DNA of 64,000 nt from Cognatundibacterium jejuense (GCF_014284255.1 NZ_JACOFV010000002.1:62001-126000), one strand, 5' to 3'. Shown: positions 19,515 through 30,133, numbered from the stretch's first letter. Notes: generated by a model not told the origin, from the sequence alone. Numbers and translations: made by a program.

Positions 19515-20453
19515 ATGCCATCTATCGTAAAAGCCATACAACTCGCATTACAACTGGATTTATTCAGCGATTTTTTGTTGCCGGAACGCCGTAAAGCCAA
19601 GCCAGAAGCACCTGAGTTACCATCACCAACGCCAAAACCAATAGCCCCCCCGACAAGCAAAAATGATGAGCAACAATCGTCGCGTCCATCGCTACCATTA
19701 GCACCTCCGCAGGATAAGACTGACACTGGCAATCATCGCCGTATTCTGATTAATGGCACGGTACTTGAATATGATCTACAACGATCCAAGCGCCGTAGCA
19801 TTGGCTTTTTAATCAATGATGGAGGATTACACATTACAGCCCCTCGCTGGGTTACCATTACCGCCATCGAGTCTGCTATTCATGAAAAGAAAAACTGGAT
19901 TTTACGCAAACTCAGCGAGCGACACGAACGTACTTTGCGTAAGCGCGAACCAGTCATTGTCTGGGGTGACGGAGCGAAGTTGGCTTATCTGGGCAATGAA
20001 ATGGTTGTCCGCGTAATGAACGCGCCCAACACAGGTGTTCATTTTGATTCAGAAGCAAATGAACTACACGTGCGTTTGCCTGCAGATACCAGCGAACAAC
20101 AATTAAAAGACTTGATCCGCAATTGGTTACAGCAACAAGCAAAGCGCGAATTTAACGAACGCTTGCCTGGCTATGCGGAAAAACTCAATGTACGCTATCA
20201 CAGCGTGTCGCTATCGGCCGCAACGACGCGCTGGGGCTCATGTACCTCGCAAGGAAAAATCCGTTTAAATTGGCGCCTGATTCATTTTTCACCGCTGATT
20301 ATTGACTATGTGATTGCGCACGAATTGGCACATTTAAAAGAAATGAATCATAGCCCACGCTTTTGGGCGACCGTAGAATCCATCTTCCCTGATTTCGACA
20401 TAGCCCGCCGCCAGTTGCGACAACATGCGACGGCGGATTTGCCGAATTTTTAA
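19515..20453 (+). CDS. YgjP/SprT-like zinc metallopeptidase (M48-related, DUF45)
   Basis: Protein of 312 residues. The N-terminal ~80 residues are Pro/Lys-rich and probably disordered. The C-terminal domain is of the YgjP (DUF45) type, with TTRWGSC, a hydrophobic IDYVIAHELAHL helix and the zinc motif HELAH (His269, Glu270, His273) with a further His279 in NHS. It is cytoplasmic by appearance. The physiological role of YgjP proteins is not settled. It lies between plsC and gloA. Confidence 0.88.
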   Translation: MPSIVKAIQLALQLDLFSDFLLPERRKAKPEAPELPSPTPKPIAPPTSKNDEQQSSRPSLPLAPPQDKTDTGNHRRILINGTVLEYDLQRSKRRSIGFLINDGGLHITAPRWVTITAIESAIHEKKNWILRKLSERHERTLRKREPVIVWGDGAKLAYLGNEMVVRVMNAPNTGVHFDSEANELHVRLPADTSEQQLKDLIRNWLQQQAKREFNERLPGYAEKLNVRYHSVSLSAATTRWGSCTSQGKIRLNWRLIHFSPLIIDYVIAHELAHLKEMNHSPRFWATVESIFPDFDIARRQLRQHATADLPNF

Positions 20454-20639
20454 TTATCCATTCATTTTCAGGGCGGGTGCAATCCACCAATCACATCATC
20501 AGCGATCACAGCGCGGGTCGCCCCCGTCCTACCGTAATAAAACACAGTTTTCCAGAATATGTAAAAATGCGCGTGGTATACAAAAATGTGCAAACCTCAA
20601 TACCTGATCGCAACAACACCAAACACCAAGGAAAAAACC

Positions 20640-21038
20640 ATGAGAATTTTACACACCATGCTACGCGTCGGTAATCTGCAGCGCTCTATCGATTTCTATA
20701 CCAAAGTATTGGGTATGCACTTGCTGCGCCAATCTGATAATCCAGAATATAAATATACACTGGCTTTTTTGGGCTATGGCAGCAACCCTGAACATGCAGA
20801 ACTGGAACTGACCTACAACTACGGCGTAGAGCAATACGATATGGGTACGGCCTACGGTCACATTGCGATTGCAGTACCTGATGCAGAGGCAGCGTGTACT
20901 GCAGTCAAGGAACGTGGTGGCAACGTAACGCGCGAAGCTGGTCCAGTGAAAGGCGGAAAAACCATCATCGCTTTTGTGCAGGATCCCGATGGTTATAAAA
21001 TTGAATTGATACAACGAAGTTCAGACGTTACGCTCTAA
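20640..21038 (+). CDS. gloA: Glyoxalase I (lactoylglutathione lyase)
   Basis: Protein of 132 residues. The start is the ATG preceded by AAGGA, not an upstream in-frame one. The four metal ligands of E. coli GloA are at the same numbers: His5, Glu56, His74 and Glu122. It isomerises the methylglyoxal-glutathione hemithioacetal to S-lactoylglutathione, a cytoplasmic detoxification step. No gloB is nearby. The 186-base gap upstream contains a fragment resembling the 5' end of an FMN riboswitch (see findings). Confidence 0.96.
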   Translation: MRILHTMLRVGNLQRSIDFYTKVLGMHLLRQSDNPEYKYTLAFLGYGSNPEHAELELTYNYGVEQYDMGTAYGHIAIAVPDAEAACTAVKERGGNVTREAGPVKGGKTIIAFVQDPDGYKIELIQRSSDVTL

Positions 21039-21054
21039 CAGGATATATAAGATA

Positions 21055-21093
21055 CTTGCACCGGACAACATTGCAATCAATTACCGGTGCAAG
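21055..21093 (+). terminator. Stem-loop downstream of gloA
   Basis: The perfect 10-base stem CTTGCACCGG / CCGGTGCAAG has a 19-base loop and lies 17 bases after the gloA stop. There is no T run, so it may stabilise the 3' end or act as a weak terminator. Confidence 0.5.
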
Positions 21094-21144
21094 GTATACA
21101 TAAAAGCAAACAAGTGTTTAACGCTCAATACCACTTAAAACAGA

Positions 21145-21348
21145 TCAGCGATCAATTTTCACAGGTAGTTTTTTGGTGTCTGCACTGTTATCGGACTCAC
21201 GGGCACTTGTGTTCATGACTTTCATCAAAAAAACCAAACTCAAAATAAATAGCAACGCCAAGCAAGAAAAAATCATTGTCCACATAATAAAACTGATGCC
21301 TGGAGAAAAGTTAATGATGGAAGGCAATAATACTCCAGGACAATCCAC
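21145..21348 (-). CDS. Possible small membrane protein (67 aa or shorter)
   Basis: An open frame starting at GTG encodes a hydrophobic helix (about residues 20-43) followed by a charged tail (SARESDNSADTKKLPVKIDR). An internal ATG would give about 46 residues (starting MWTMIFSCLALL). No strong ribosome site supports either start, and no family is recognised. It sits convergent to gloA and upstream of nothing obvious. It could be a real small membrane protein or chance. Confidence 0.35.
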   Translation of the reverse strand: MDCPGVLLPSIINFSPGISFIMWTMIFSCLALLFILSLVFLMKVMNTSARESDNSADTKKLPVKIDR

Positions 21349-21461
21349 GTCTTACATGGATAAATGATGAGACACGATATTTTACATTTTTGGAAGCGCT
21401 TAAAAAATCAGCCTATACCCGTGAACCGCCATAGAAAAACTAATGGGTAAAATAATGCGGT

Positions 21462-21492
21462 GAGGATAACTTGGACGTTTCAAGTTATCCTC
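21462..21492 (-). terminator. Stem-loop at the 3' end of pgi
   Basis: A perfect 12-base inverted repeat GAGGATAACTTG / CAAGTTATCCTC with a 7-base loop lies 11 bases past the pgi stop. The following minus-strand sequence has only a short, broken T tract, so termination strength is uncertain. Confidence 0.65.
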
Positions 21493-21503
21493 AATATAGT
21501 GGA

Positions 21504-23150
21504 TCACACGTGACCGTGGCGGCGGAAATAAGCAATCAAGCCGCTAGTAGAAGTATCAAGTTGGGCGTCGTAATCCTGGTTACCGAGAATTGCTGGTAAC
21601 AGGCGGTTTGCCAATTGTTTGCCAAGTTCCACGCCCCATTGATCAAATGAGTTAATACCCCAGATAACGCCTTGTACAAACACTTTGTGCTCATACAATG
21701 CTAGCAACATGCCGAGTTGAAATGGATCAAGAGCTGGCATCAAAATCGTCGTGGATGGTTGATTACCTGCGAAAACCTTATGCGGCAACAGGGTAGCAAT
21801 TTGGGCTTCGTTTAAACCCGCATTGGTCAGTTCTTCACGCGCTTGTGATTCTGTTTTCCCAAACGCTAAAGCGGCACTTTGCGCCAGACAGTTCGCAAGC
21901 AAAGGTGCCTGATGACCTGGTAATGGATGATCACTGGATGCAGCGACCACGAAATCACATGGAATCAACCAGCCGCCCTGATGCAATAATTGGAAGAAGG
22001 CGTGCTGGCCGTTGACGCCAATTTCACCCCAAACGATAGGATTGGCGCGACAAGTCAAAGGCTCGCCGTTGCGGCCTACTGTTTTACCGTTAGACTCCAT
22101 TTCCAGTTGCTGCAAAAATGCAGGCAAGTGACGGATAGATTCGTTATACGGCAAAATTGCCGTCGTTTCCGCTCCCAGGAAATTAGTATTCCAAACCGAG
22201 ATCAACGCCATTAATACAGGTAGATTATGTTCGAGCGGCGTCGCACAAAAGTGCTTGTCCATGGTTTCTGCGCCTTGCAACATACGCTCAAAACCACTCA
22301 TTCCTATTGCTAAGGCAACGGACAAACCAACCGCCGACCACAAAGAATAACGGCCACCAACCCAGTCCCAGATGGTCAGAATATTCGTGTCAGGAATACC
22401 GAATTCACGAGCTTTATCGGGACTGGAAGTGACCGCAATAAAGTGTTTGCCGATTGCCCATTCTTCCATCGCGGCTGCCATCAACCAGGTACGCGCTGTG
22501 TGCGCATTTATGCTGGTTTCTTGAGTAGTAAAGGTCTTCGATGCAACGATAAATAGGGTCGTGCGCGGGTCAAGCTCTTCTAACAAGGGCGCAAGATGTG
22601 CACTATCCAAATTCGAGACATAATAAAAATTCAGATTCGGGTGCTGCATCGCTGACAGAGCGCGCGTTGCCAGCTTCGGGCCGAGGTCAGAACCACCAAT
22701 ACCGATGTTGACGATATTTTGAATCGCGTCACCTTTAAAGCCGCGCCACAAACCACTACGTACGCGCTCAACGATATCACGCATTTGCTTACGCACGGCG
22801 CGCACTTGTGGCATCACGTCGTGTTCGGCATTGGGGAATGGTTTAAAGTCCATGTTACGCAAAGCAGTGTGCAATACTGCGCGGTCTTCGCTGATGTTAA
22901 TTTTTTCCCCGGAAAACATGCGATCTCGCCAGGCTTCGACATTTGACAATCGTGCCAATGCAAGTAAGCCGTCTAAAGCTGGTTGATCTATTCTTTGCTT
23001 GGAATAATCAATGAGCAAACCATCCAACTCAGCTGAAAAGCGTTTAAAACGTTGCGGATCTTCTGCAAATAAATCGCGTAAGTGTTTTTGCTCCAGACGA
23101 GTCTGGTGTTGCAACAAGGATTGCCATTCCGGGGTCAGCGTAATATTCAT
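21504..23150 (-). CDS. pgi: Glucose-6-phosphate isomerase
   Basis: Protein of 548 residues, matching E. coli Pgi (549). Clear signatures are NIGIGGSDLGPKLA, SKTFTTQET and the C-terminal INSFDQWGVELGKQLA. It interconverts glucose 6-phosphate and fructose 6-phosphate in the cytoplasm. It is the last gene of the run lptD-surA-pdxA-ksgA-pgi, 37 bases after ksgA. Confidence 0.97.
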   Translation of the reverse strand: MNITLTPEWQSLLQHQTRLEQKHLRDLFAEDPQRFKRFSAELDGLLIDYSKQRIDQPALDGLLALARLSNVEAWRDRMFSGEKINISEDRAVLHTALRNMDFKPFPNAEHDVMPQVRAVRKQMRDIVERVRSGLWRGFKGDAIQNIVNIGIGGSDLGPKLATRALSAMQHPNLNFYYVSNLDSAHLAPLLEELDPRTTLFIVASKTFTTQETSINAHTARTWLMAAAMEEWAIGKHFIAVTSSPDKAREFGIPDTNILTIWDWVGGRYSLWSAVGLSVALAIGMSGFERMLQGAETMDKHFCATPLEHNLPVLMALISVWNTNFLGAETTAILPYNESIRHLPAFLQQLEMESNGKTVGRNGEPLTCRANPIVWGEIGVNGQHAFFQLLHQGGWLIPCDFVVAASSDHPLPGHQAPLLANCLAQSAALAFGKTESQAREELTNAGLNEAQIATLLPHKVFAGNQPSTTILMPALDPFQLGMLLALYEHKVFVQGVIWGINSFDQWGVELGKQLANRLLPAILGNQDYDAQLDTSTSGLIAYFRRHGHV

Positions 23151-23187
23151 AGTGTGAAAATCAGCGTAAAAAGTAAGATCAAAAAAG

Positions 23188-23976
23188 CTATTTCAATGAT
23201 GCCGTGGTGTGAAGAATACGTGCGAGATTGACGTATTGTTCGAGCGGAATGGTTTCTGGACGTGCTTGCGGATCAACACCTGCATCGATGAGCTGCTGCT
23301 CAGTAAACATGCCTGCCACACAGTTACGTACCACTTTACGGCGTTGTGAAAACGCCTTAGTTACGACAGCTTCTAAACTCTTTTGATCACAAGGCAAGGT
23401 TTCTTTTTTCGGGATCATGCGTACGATCGCAGAATCAACTTTTGGCGGCGGATCAAAGGATTCAGGCGGTACGACAAACAATAAATCCATCTCGTAACGC
23501 CACTGCAACATGACAGATAAACGGCCATAAGTTTTGCTACCTGGCGGTGCCACCATGCGTTCAACCACCTCTTTTTGCAACATGAAGTGTTGATCTTCGA
23601 CCTGATTGGCAATCTCGGTAAGATGAAATAACAGCGGGCTGGAAATGTTATACGGTAAATTGCCAACAACACGCAGTTTTTTACCTTCAGGGACTGGGAT
23701 CGTATTGAAATCAAATTTCAATGCATCGCCTTCATGGATGATAAGTTTGTCTGCCGGAAAATTCTTTTTCAGTCGCGTCACCAGATCTCGATCCAGTTCC
23801 ACTACATGCATCTGTGGTAGACCTTCCAGAAGCAGACTAGTCATCGCAGCGAGGCCGGGGCCAATTTCGACCATGGTTTCGCCAGCGCGTGGGTTGATGG
23901 CGCGAATGATTTGACTCAACACCAATTGATCGGTCAGAAAATTCTGCCCGAAACGTTTACGTGGAATATGTTTCAT
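23188..23976 (-). CDS. rsmA: 16S rRNA dimethyladenosine transferase
   Basis: Protein of 262 residues (also named KsgA). It has the N-terminal KRFGQNFL segment, the SAM-binding EIGPGLAAMTSLL and the catalytic NLPYNISSPL motif. It dimethylates two adjacent adenines near the 3' end of 16S rRNA during small-subunit maturation. It follows pdxA with only two bases between, the common surA-pdxA-ksgA arrangement. Confidence 0.97.
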   Translation of the reverse strand: MKHIPRKRFGQNFLTDQLVLSQIIRAINPRAGETMVEIGPGLAAMTSLLLEGLPQMHVVELDRDLVTRLKKNFPADKLIIHEGDALKFDFNTIPVPEGKKLRVVGNLPYNISSPLLFHLTEIANQVEDQHFMLQKEVVERMVAPPGSKTYGRLSVMLQWRYEMDLLFVVPPESFDPPPKVDSAIVRMIPKKETLPCDQKSLEAVVTKAFSQRRKVVRNCVAGMFTEQQLIDAGVDPQARPETIPLEQYVNLARILHTTASLK

Positions 23977-23978
23977 GA

Positions 23979-25016
23979 TTATTTCTTATTTTTTGCCATT
24001 TCAGCGGCAACGCGAATTGCCACCAGCATACTACTTATATCAGCATGTCCAAGACCTTGCGCTGCTAAATCTAATGCGGTTCCATGATCCACTGAGGTGC
24101 GAATCAGCGGCAACCCCAAAGTGATGTTAACGCCCAATCCAAAACTCGCATGTTTAAGCACACTCAGACCCTGATCGTGATACATCGCCAGTACACAATC
24201 TGCATGTTCCAGATATTTAGGCTGAAACAAAGTGTCAGCTGGGTAGGGGCCGCTTGCTTCTATACCAAGGCTTTTTGCATGTTCAATGACAGGAGTGATC
24301 ACATCAATTTCTTCACGCCCCAGATAGCCGTTTTCTCCCGCATGCGGGTTGAGTCCGGTCACTAAAATGCGGGGGTGGGAAATTCCCATTTTGTATCGCA
24401 AATCAGCGTCAATGATTTGCAGCGTACACAACAAATCATCGAAACGGATCGCCGCTGGTACATCTTTTAACGCTAAATGTGTGGTAGCCAATGCAACCCG
24501 CAAAGGTTGTTTCAGGTGATCATTTGCTTCGCAGGCGAGCATCATAACCACTTGCGGTGTCTGCGTCTTTTCTGCCAAGTATTCAGTATGCCCGCTGAAC
24601 TTCACGCCAGCATCGTTAATCGTACTTTTTTGCAATGGTGCAGTAACGATGGCATCGCACCAGCCTCGTTGCACACTTTCAATTGCGACATCAAGCGTAT
24701 GCAAAACGGCTCTGCCATTACGAGGGTCAAGTTGACCTGCGACCACATGGGCAGTGAGTGGGCAATCGATGACCGTAATGCGATCAATTCCGGTAGCTGA
24801 TAAACCGTAATTTCTGAGTGCTTCCAGAGAAACGCCCATCAATTGTATTGCCGGATCAATTTCATTGGCCAACATTGCCAGATAGGCAGCATCACCAATC
24901 AACACGGGTCTGATTTCATGCCGTAAAGACCAAGCGGCACGAATCGAGATTTCCGGCCCTATTCCTGCCGGCTCACCTACCGTCAGTGCAATGGCCGGTA
25001 ATCTCGATTCAGGCAT
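23979..25016 (-). CDS. pdxA: 4-hydroxythreonine-4-phosphate dehydrogenase
   Basis: Protein of 345 residues with [10 protein letters not shown] near the N-terminus and the metal-binding histidines in [15 protein letters not shown] and YHDQGL. It carries out the NAD-dependent oxidation step of pyridoxal phosphate synthesis by the DXP-dependent route. Its ATG shares one base with the surA stop (TAATG), so the two are translationally coupled. Confidence 0.97.
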   Translation of the reverse strand: MPESRLPAIALTVGEPAGIGPEISIRAAWSLRHEIRPVLIGDAAYLAMLANEIDPAIQLMGVSLEALRNYGLSATGIDRITVIDCPLTAHVVAGQLDPRNGRAVLHTLDVAIESVQRGWCDAIVTAPLQKSTINDAGVKFSGHTEYLAEKTQTPQVVMMLACEANDHLKQPLRVALATTHLALKDVPAAIRFDDLLCTLQIIDADLRYKMGISHPRILVTGLNPHAGENGYLGREEIDVITPVIEHAKSLGIEASGPYPADTLFQPKYLEHADCVLAMYHDQGLSVLKHASFGLGVNITLGLPLIRTSVDHGTALDLAAQGLGHADISSMLVAIRVAAEMAKNKK

Positions 25017-26380
25017 TATTTATCTTCCGTACGGAATTCAACGTAAGTACGATCACGCAATTCACGCAACCAGTCTTGATATGCTTCGTCTGACTTGCGT
25101 TCACGCAGAGCATTGCGCGCAGCCATCCGTTGACGGTCATTGGTTTGATCTTCCGATTTGCGCTCTAAAACCTGGATCAGGTGGTAGCCAAATGGCGACT
25201 TTACAGGTGCGCTTACTTCATTGATCGCCAACTTATTCATTGCTTGTTCAAATTCAGGCACGGTATCGCCAGGGAAAATCCATCCCAAGTCGCCACCTTT
25301 GGCAGCGGAGCCATCAGCAGAATTCGCTTTTGCGAGCTCTTCAAATGTCGCTTCTTTGCTGTCAATTTTCTTTTTCATGTCCTGCATTTTTTGCAGAACT
25401 TCTGCTTCAGAAATAATCTGATTTGGCTTCATCAAAATATGGCGTACATGTGATTGTTGAACCACGGCAGCCTCGGCCTTCACATCGTTAGATGCCCGTT
25501 GGCCATTCAATTTAACAATATGAAAGCCATTCGGACTGCGAATAATGTCGGTAAATTCTCCCGCCTTTATTTTGCTGACAGCATCAAGAAATAATTGTGG
25601 CAAACGATCCTGTTCACGCCAGCCCAAGTCGCCACCTTTGAGCGCTTCAGCGCTGTCAGAATAAGTCACTGCCAGCTTGGCGAAATCACCTCCTGCACGT
25701 AATTTTTGCAGCACTTCTTCAGCACGATTACGGCGCAAGGCGATCTGATCAGCGTTCGCATTTTCCGGAATACGGATCAAAATATGTGCAAGATTCAACT
25801 CTTGTTTTCCAGCTTTTGCATTCGCTTCGGCCGCCAGGAAATTATCGACTTCGCTTTCGGTAATCAGAATCTTGCTATCAACCTCGCGATCACGTACACG
25901 CTGCATCATGATGTCATCACGAATTTCCTCGCGAAAGCGAGCGTAGGACGTACCTTCACGTTCAATTTGATTACGAAATTCTTGCATGTTCATTTTATTT
26001 TGTTCGGCCATGCGCTGCATTGAACGATCGAGCATCACATCATCAACGCGCATACCGTTTTCTTTTGCCAATTGTAATTGTGCACGGTCAATGATCATGC
26101 GTTCCAGCAATTGCTTTTGTAAGTCTGCACGATCTGGCAGAGCTGTACCCTGCGCCTTCAAACGACGCTCAACGGTAATCAGTTTTTCATTTAATTCTTG
26201 CTTGGTAATTACTTCGTCATTGACGACCACCACAATACTATTGACCGCTTGTGATTTTGCCGATGTGCTCGTGTTGCCAGAAGCCTGTTGTGCAAAACTG
26301 GATTGTGTCGCCAGCAAACTTATAGAAAGTGCCGCTACAGAGAAAAGAGTACGTTGTTTCATGTGCAATAAATGTCGCAT
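25016..26380 (-). CDS. surA: Periplasmic chaperone / peptidyl-prolyl isomerase SurA
   Basis: Protein of 454 residues with a signal peptide ending near SSFAQQ, an N-terminal chaperone region (about 45-180), two parvulin domains (about 190-290 and 310-405) with LGWR and GGDLGW motifs, and a C-terminal helix. It escorts unfolded outer-membrane proteins, including LptD, through the periplasm. Met7 is an equally possible start; neither has a good ribosome site. It follows lptD by 173 bases and is coupled to pdxA. Confidence 0.96.
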   Translation of the reverse strand: MRHLLHMKQRTLFSVAALSISLLATQSSFAQQASGNTSTSAKSQAVNSIVVVVNDEVITKQELNEKLITVERRLKAQGTALPDRADLQKQLLERMIIDRAQLQLAKENGMRVDDVMLDRSMQRMAEQNKMNMQEFRNQIEREGTSYARFREEIRDDIMMQRVRDREVDSKILITESEVDNFLAAEANAKAGKQELNLAHILIRIPENANADQIALRRNRAEEVLQKLRAGGDFAKLAVTYSDSAEALKGGDLGWREQDRLPQLFLDAVSKIKAGEFTDIIRSPNGFHIVKLNGQRASNDVKAEAAVVQQSHVRHILMKPNQIISEAEVLQKMQDMKKKIDSKEATFEELAKANSADGSAAKGGDLGWIFPGDTVPEFEQAMNKLAINEVSAPVKSPFGYHLIQVLERKSEDQTNDRQRMAARNALRERKSDEAYQDWLRELRDRTYVEFRTEDK

Positions 26381-26553
26381 AATGATCTAAAAAACTGTTT
26401 GAGCAAAGCCGCAGTATTGACTGCTTAAGCGGCATAAAAGTTGCAATATACACGTTAGCGGTGTTTTCACAAACAACCATGCTTACGCATCGCTATTCAA
26501 CAAGTCACTAACTCACCTCACGAAAAGCTCTATTGGGCTGATTACATCGCGTA

Positions 26554-28920
26554 TTAACGTTCAGTAATCGGTTGATAACCGGAAATGTTACGTTTTAATG
26601 CTTCTATAGGATCATTCCCAACCCCAAGTCTTCCTAATCCACCAAGTTCAAGCTGAATTGAAAAACCGGTATTATTATTCAGGCTAGTAAGAGCAAATCG
26701 TTGTATAACGAGGCGCAATGCCCAACAATCTGCCTTATATTCAAAACCGACCAGCCCGTCGACAACCTTTCTGTCCATCAAAGAATAGTTGCTTCTGCCA
26801 ACTGCATACCAACGCTTTCCAATTGGCCATTGTGCCGAGACATCTACCTCTTCCAACTCGTCGCGTTGAAAGCGATACGCCAGATTCAACACTTTTTTCG
26901 GTTCAGGTTGCCAGCGAATGCCATAATTAGATTTAACCGATTGACGGCTACTTTGACTTACCTGTAAGCCTAAATCCAATCCGAGGCTACGTGTCACCTG
27001 ACCAGTTGCGGCCAACAGCAAATCAGAGCGACTTGGCGGGATGGTATCGTCAGCCGATACTTTTTGGGAATTGAAATAAAAACGCTGCCCAATAGCCAGC
27101 TTTAATCGCTCTTCACCATCCATCTCAATGTAACGAGACACAAGAGCTGCGGTAATCTGATTCGAGTCTCCAACTAAATCTTGTCCACTAAACCGGTTTT
27201 CACTAAAAATCTGTGCAAAATTAAAATCAACATTTGCACTATCAAAAAGTGGCACAGCGTCTTGGTTCACATTGGGCGTGCGTACATAAAATAACCGAGG
27301 TTCGAGCGTTTGCGTGACGTCACGGCCAAACAAGGTGCTCTGACGCTCAAACACCATACCACTGTCAACCGAGAATGTAGGTACTACTTTCGTAAAGTCA
27401 GATGGATAGTCGGGATCCTGACGGGCCAGTTGGTACGAATTGACATGCAACTGCAATTTGGGTGTTATGAAGTAACCAGGTTGAATAAACGGTATGGATA
27501 CCTGCGGATTGAGAACCAACCGGTCTCCACGCACAAAAGTCGGGTGCCAAAAACGAGTCAGGCTGGAATCAAACGCCCAATCGAAACCCATCACGTCATG
27601 TTGTTCAGCATGAAACTGAATTTGCGGTAAACGATCATACGGTCTGTCGATAGGGGCATTCAGGTCTTGCAATACCTGATAATTGCTTGCCAATACACTG
27701 AGATTCCAGTACGCACCCGAATACGTTGCATTGATATTTCGCGGCAACAAACGCTGAGAGGTCTTGGTAATAGAATTTGAAAAATCTGAAGAATAGTTAT
27801 CGTCGGATGCAATATTGATATCCCAGGTCAAATTCAAAGCGGGCATCAGTAGTTGTTGATGCGACGATCTTAATGCGTAACGACTGCTATTCGTTAATTT
27901 ATCCGCTGACAAACCTTCAAGTGAAGTTTCACCGAGATAAGTATCACCCAGATAGCGCATGTCGGCGCCTAATTGCAGGCCTCGGCGAGAAATGATTTTA
28001 GGATATAAAGTTAAATCACGGTTTGGTGCAATATTGTAATAATAAGGTAAACCAAATTCAGCGCCGCCTACAGTTGACGCTCCGATTGTCGGCGGTAAAA
28101 AACCAGAATGACGAGCCCCAGACAAAGGAAAAGTCAGCGTTGGTGTAGCCAGGATAGGTGTACCCATAAAATAAAGTACGGATTTGCCTGCAATACCGGT
28201 ATCAAGACCGCTATCCAGGTTTAATGTATCGGCACGCAAATACCAATCGGGATCAACACCGTTGCAAGTACTATAAGTTCCCTGATGAACGATAGAACGT
28301 TCCGTATCCAGAAAATCAATCTTCGCTGCTTTACCCTGAGCGTTCGATTCCAGTAAATGATAGTCAGCACGACTTACATTACCAATGCCCGAATCCAAAC
28401 GCAGCTGTGCAGTATCACTGTTGAAGCAATCGCCTTGTTTACGGATGCGCACATTACCTTCAGCTTCAACCTCATCTTCAAGATACAAATAAGTTGCTTT
28501 ATCCGCAGTTAAGGTAGTGCTGCCCTTGACGATCTCAACATTTTCTTCAAAATGAGCGTCCCTATCCGGACGGCCATACATTTTTTCGGACTGAACGACT
28601 GTGGGAGCAACTTTATCCGCATCTCGCTGCTTTTGCTTTTGCTTATCTCGATCTTCCTTTTTGTCTCGCTTACTCTTTTGGCGCGAGGCTGTATCCTCGT
28701 CAAAACTAAAGGGATCATCCTCCTGTGCCTGATCAGTTTTTTGCACTTGATCTGAGATGCTCATGTTTTCAGAGCTCAACGGAGATGCGATTGCTTCCGA
28801 CTCTTTTATCGTCTGTGCCTGCGCCTTTGCAAAGAAAGCAGGTACCAGCACCGAGACGACAATCGCGGTGATAGTAGGAAACAAGAGCGGTGAGTGAGAT
28901 AATACGGGTTTCCTGCGCAT
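26554..28920 (-). CDS. lptD: LPS-assembly protein LptD
   Basis: The protein has 788 residues from the first ATG (an upstream TTG would add ten). After a signal sequence comes an unusual Lys/Asp/Gln-rich stretch (about 75-110), then the OstA/jellyroll region and the C-terminal beta-barrel with FPLSGARHSGFLPP and YYYNIAPNRDLTLYP. It forms the outer-membrane LPS translocon with LptE. Only three cysteines are present (GDCFN, YSTCNG and a single KADCW near the end), whereas E. coli has four with an adjacent pair. It is divergent from amgK across a short shared promoter region. Confidence 0.95.
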   Translation of the reverse strand: MRRKPVLSHSPLLFPTITAIVVSVLVPAFFAKAQAQTIKESEAIASPLSSENMSISDQVQKTDQAQEDDPFSFDEDTASRQKSKRDKKEDRDKQKQKQRDADKVAPTVVQSEKMYGRPDRDAHFEENVEIVKGSTTLTADKATYLYLEDEVEAEGNVRIRKQGDCFNSDTAQLRLDSGIGNVSRADYHLLESNAQGKAAKIDFLDTERSIVHQGTYSTCNGVDPDWYLRADTLNLDSGLDTGIAGKSVLYFMGTPILATPTLTFPLSGARHSGFLPPTIGASTVGGAEFGLPYYYNIAPNRDLTLYPKIISRRGLQLGADMRYLGDTYLGETSLEGLSADKLTNSSRYALRSSHQQLLMPALNLTWDINIASDDNYSSDFSNSITKTSQRLLPRNINATYSGAYWNLSVLASNYQVLQDLNAPIDRPYDRLPQIQFHAEQHDVMGFDWAFDSSLTRFWHPTFVRGDRLVLNPQVSIPFIQPGYFITPKLQLHVNSYQLARQDPDYPSDFTKVVPTFSVDSGMVFERQSTLFGRDVTQTLEPRLFYVRTPNVNQDAVPLFDSANVDFNFAQIFSENRFSGQDLVGDSNQITAALVSRYIEMDGEERLKLAIGQRFYFNSQKVSADDTIPPSRSDLLLAATGQVTRSLGLDLGLQVSQSSRQSVKSNYGIRWQPEPKKVLNLAYRFQRDELEEVDVSAQWPIGKRWYAVGRSNYSLMDRKVVDGLVGFEYKADCWALRLVIQRFALTSLNNNTGFSIQLELGGLGRLGVGNDPIEALKRNISGYQPITER

Positions 28921-29010
28921 GTATTCAGTAGTCAGTGAGCGTTTTGGCAAGCATATTGGACGGTATCATTCAGACAATCCGCCAGAAATTAGTCGCCTAT
29001 TATAGGTGAA

Positions 29011-30123
29011 ATGCCGCTAAATCTACCTGAACTGTGTGCACAAACTCAATCTATTATCAAATTTACCATGCCATCTACTGATAACACGCCTGCAAACTCA
29101 GCCGTTTCTGAGATAAAAGAACAACGCCGTGCCGCTCTGAAAGAATGGTTAGGTGGCCTTTCTGACCACGCGCTGCAACTCGACAGTCTGCGTCCGGCGT
29201 CCGCCGATGCCAGTTTCCGCCAGTTTTACCGCATCGATACGAACGATGGTCGCAGTCTGATCGCCATGGATGCGCCGCCAGTGACTGAGAATTCTGCCGC
29301 GTTCATCAAAATGGCGAATTTATTGAAAAGTATTAACCTCACTGTGCCGGAAGTATTAGAACAAAATCTGGAAGCAGGTTTTTTACTGGTCACCGATCTG
29401 GGTTTGCATACCTATGCCCATGTGTTAAACCACGACACTGCACACAAACTTTACCTTGACGCGATTGACGCTCTGGTATTGATGCAAGCACAAAGCCAGC
29501 CTGATGTGCTGCCAGAATATGACCGCGCGTTCTTGTTACGTGAATTGAATATATTCACTGAATGGTATGTGAATAAGAATTTAGGCGTGACGCTGAATGA
29601 AAAGCAAACCGCTACTTTAGATAAAGTCTTTGACCATTTGCTGGCAAGCGCACTAGCGCAACCACAAGTGTATGTACACCGTGACTTCCACTCCCGCAAT
29701 TTGATGTGGATGGACAAAGGTAATCCGGGGATTGTTGACTTCCAGGATGCCGTCTACGGCCCTATCACCTATGATCTGGTGTCGCTGTTACGCGATGCTT
29801 ATGTCCAGTGGGACGAAGAAATGGTGCTGGACTGGGCCATACGCTACTGGGAAAAAGCGAAACGTGCTGGCTTGCCGGTCGCACCGGACATTGATAGTTT
29901 TTACCGTGATTTTGAATGGATGGGCTTACAACGCCACCTCAAAATGTTAGGTATTTTTACCCGGTTGTCGCACCGCGATGGTAAAGACAATTTCCTCGCA
30001 GATATTCCAACAGTTATGGAATACGTGCGCAAAACTTGCCATCGTTACAAAGAGTTAGTGCCGCTGTTACGCCTGCTCGACGAGCTGGAAAATACTGCCC
30101 CCCAAGTTGGCTACACGTTCTGA
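29011..30123 (+). CDS. amgK: Anomeric N-acetylmuramate/N-acetylglucosamine kinase
   Basis: Protein of 370 residues, an aminoglycoside-phosphotransferase fold with the catalytic HRDFHSRN (223-230, base Asp225) and metal-binding IVDFQDAVYGP from 241. It is immediately followed by murU, the partner in the cell-wall recycling route in which AmgK phosphorylates MurNAc at C1. A later ATG (residue 20) is a possible start, but AGGTGA just precedes the first one. It lies divergent from lptD, an arrangement I recall as common in Burkholderiales. Confidence 0.9.
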   Translation: MPLNLPELCAQTQSIIKFTMPSTDNTPANSAVSEIKEQRRAALKEWLGGLSDHALQLDSLRPASADASFRQFYRIDTNDGRSLIAMDAPPVTENSAAFIKMANLLKSINLTVPEVLEQNLEAGFLLVTDLGLHTYAHVLNHDTAHKLYLDAIDALVLMQAQSQPDVLPEYDRAFLLRELNIFTEWYVNKNLGVTLNEKQTATLDKVFDHLLASALAQPQVYVHRDFHSRNLMWMDKGNPGIVDFQDAVYGPITYDLVSLLRDAYVQWDEEMVLDWAIRYWEKAKRAGLPVAPDIDSFYRDFEWMGLQRHLKMLGIFTRLSHRDGKDNFLADIPTVMEYVRKTCHRYKELVPLLRLLDELENTAPQVGYTF

Positions 30124-30133
30124 GGTTTGCAAT

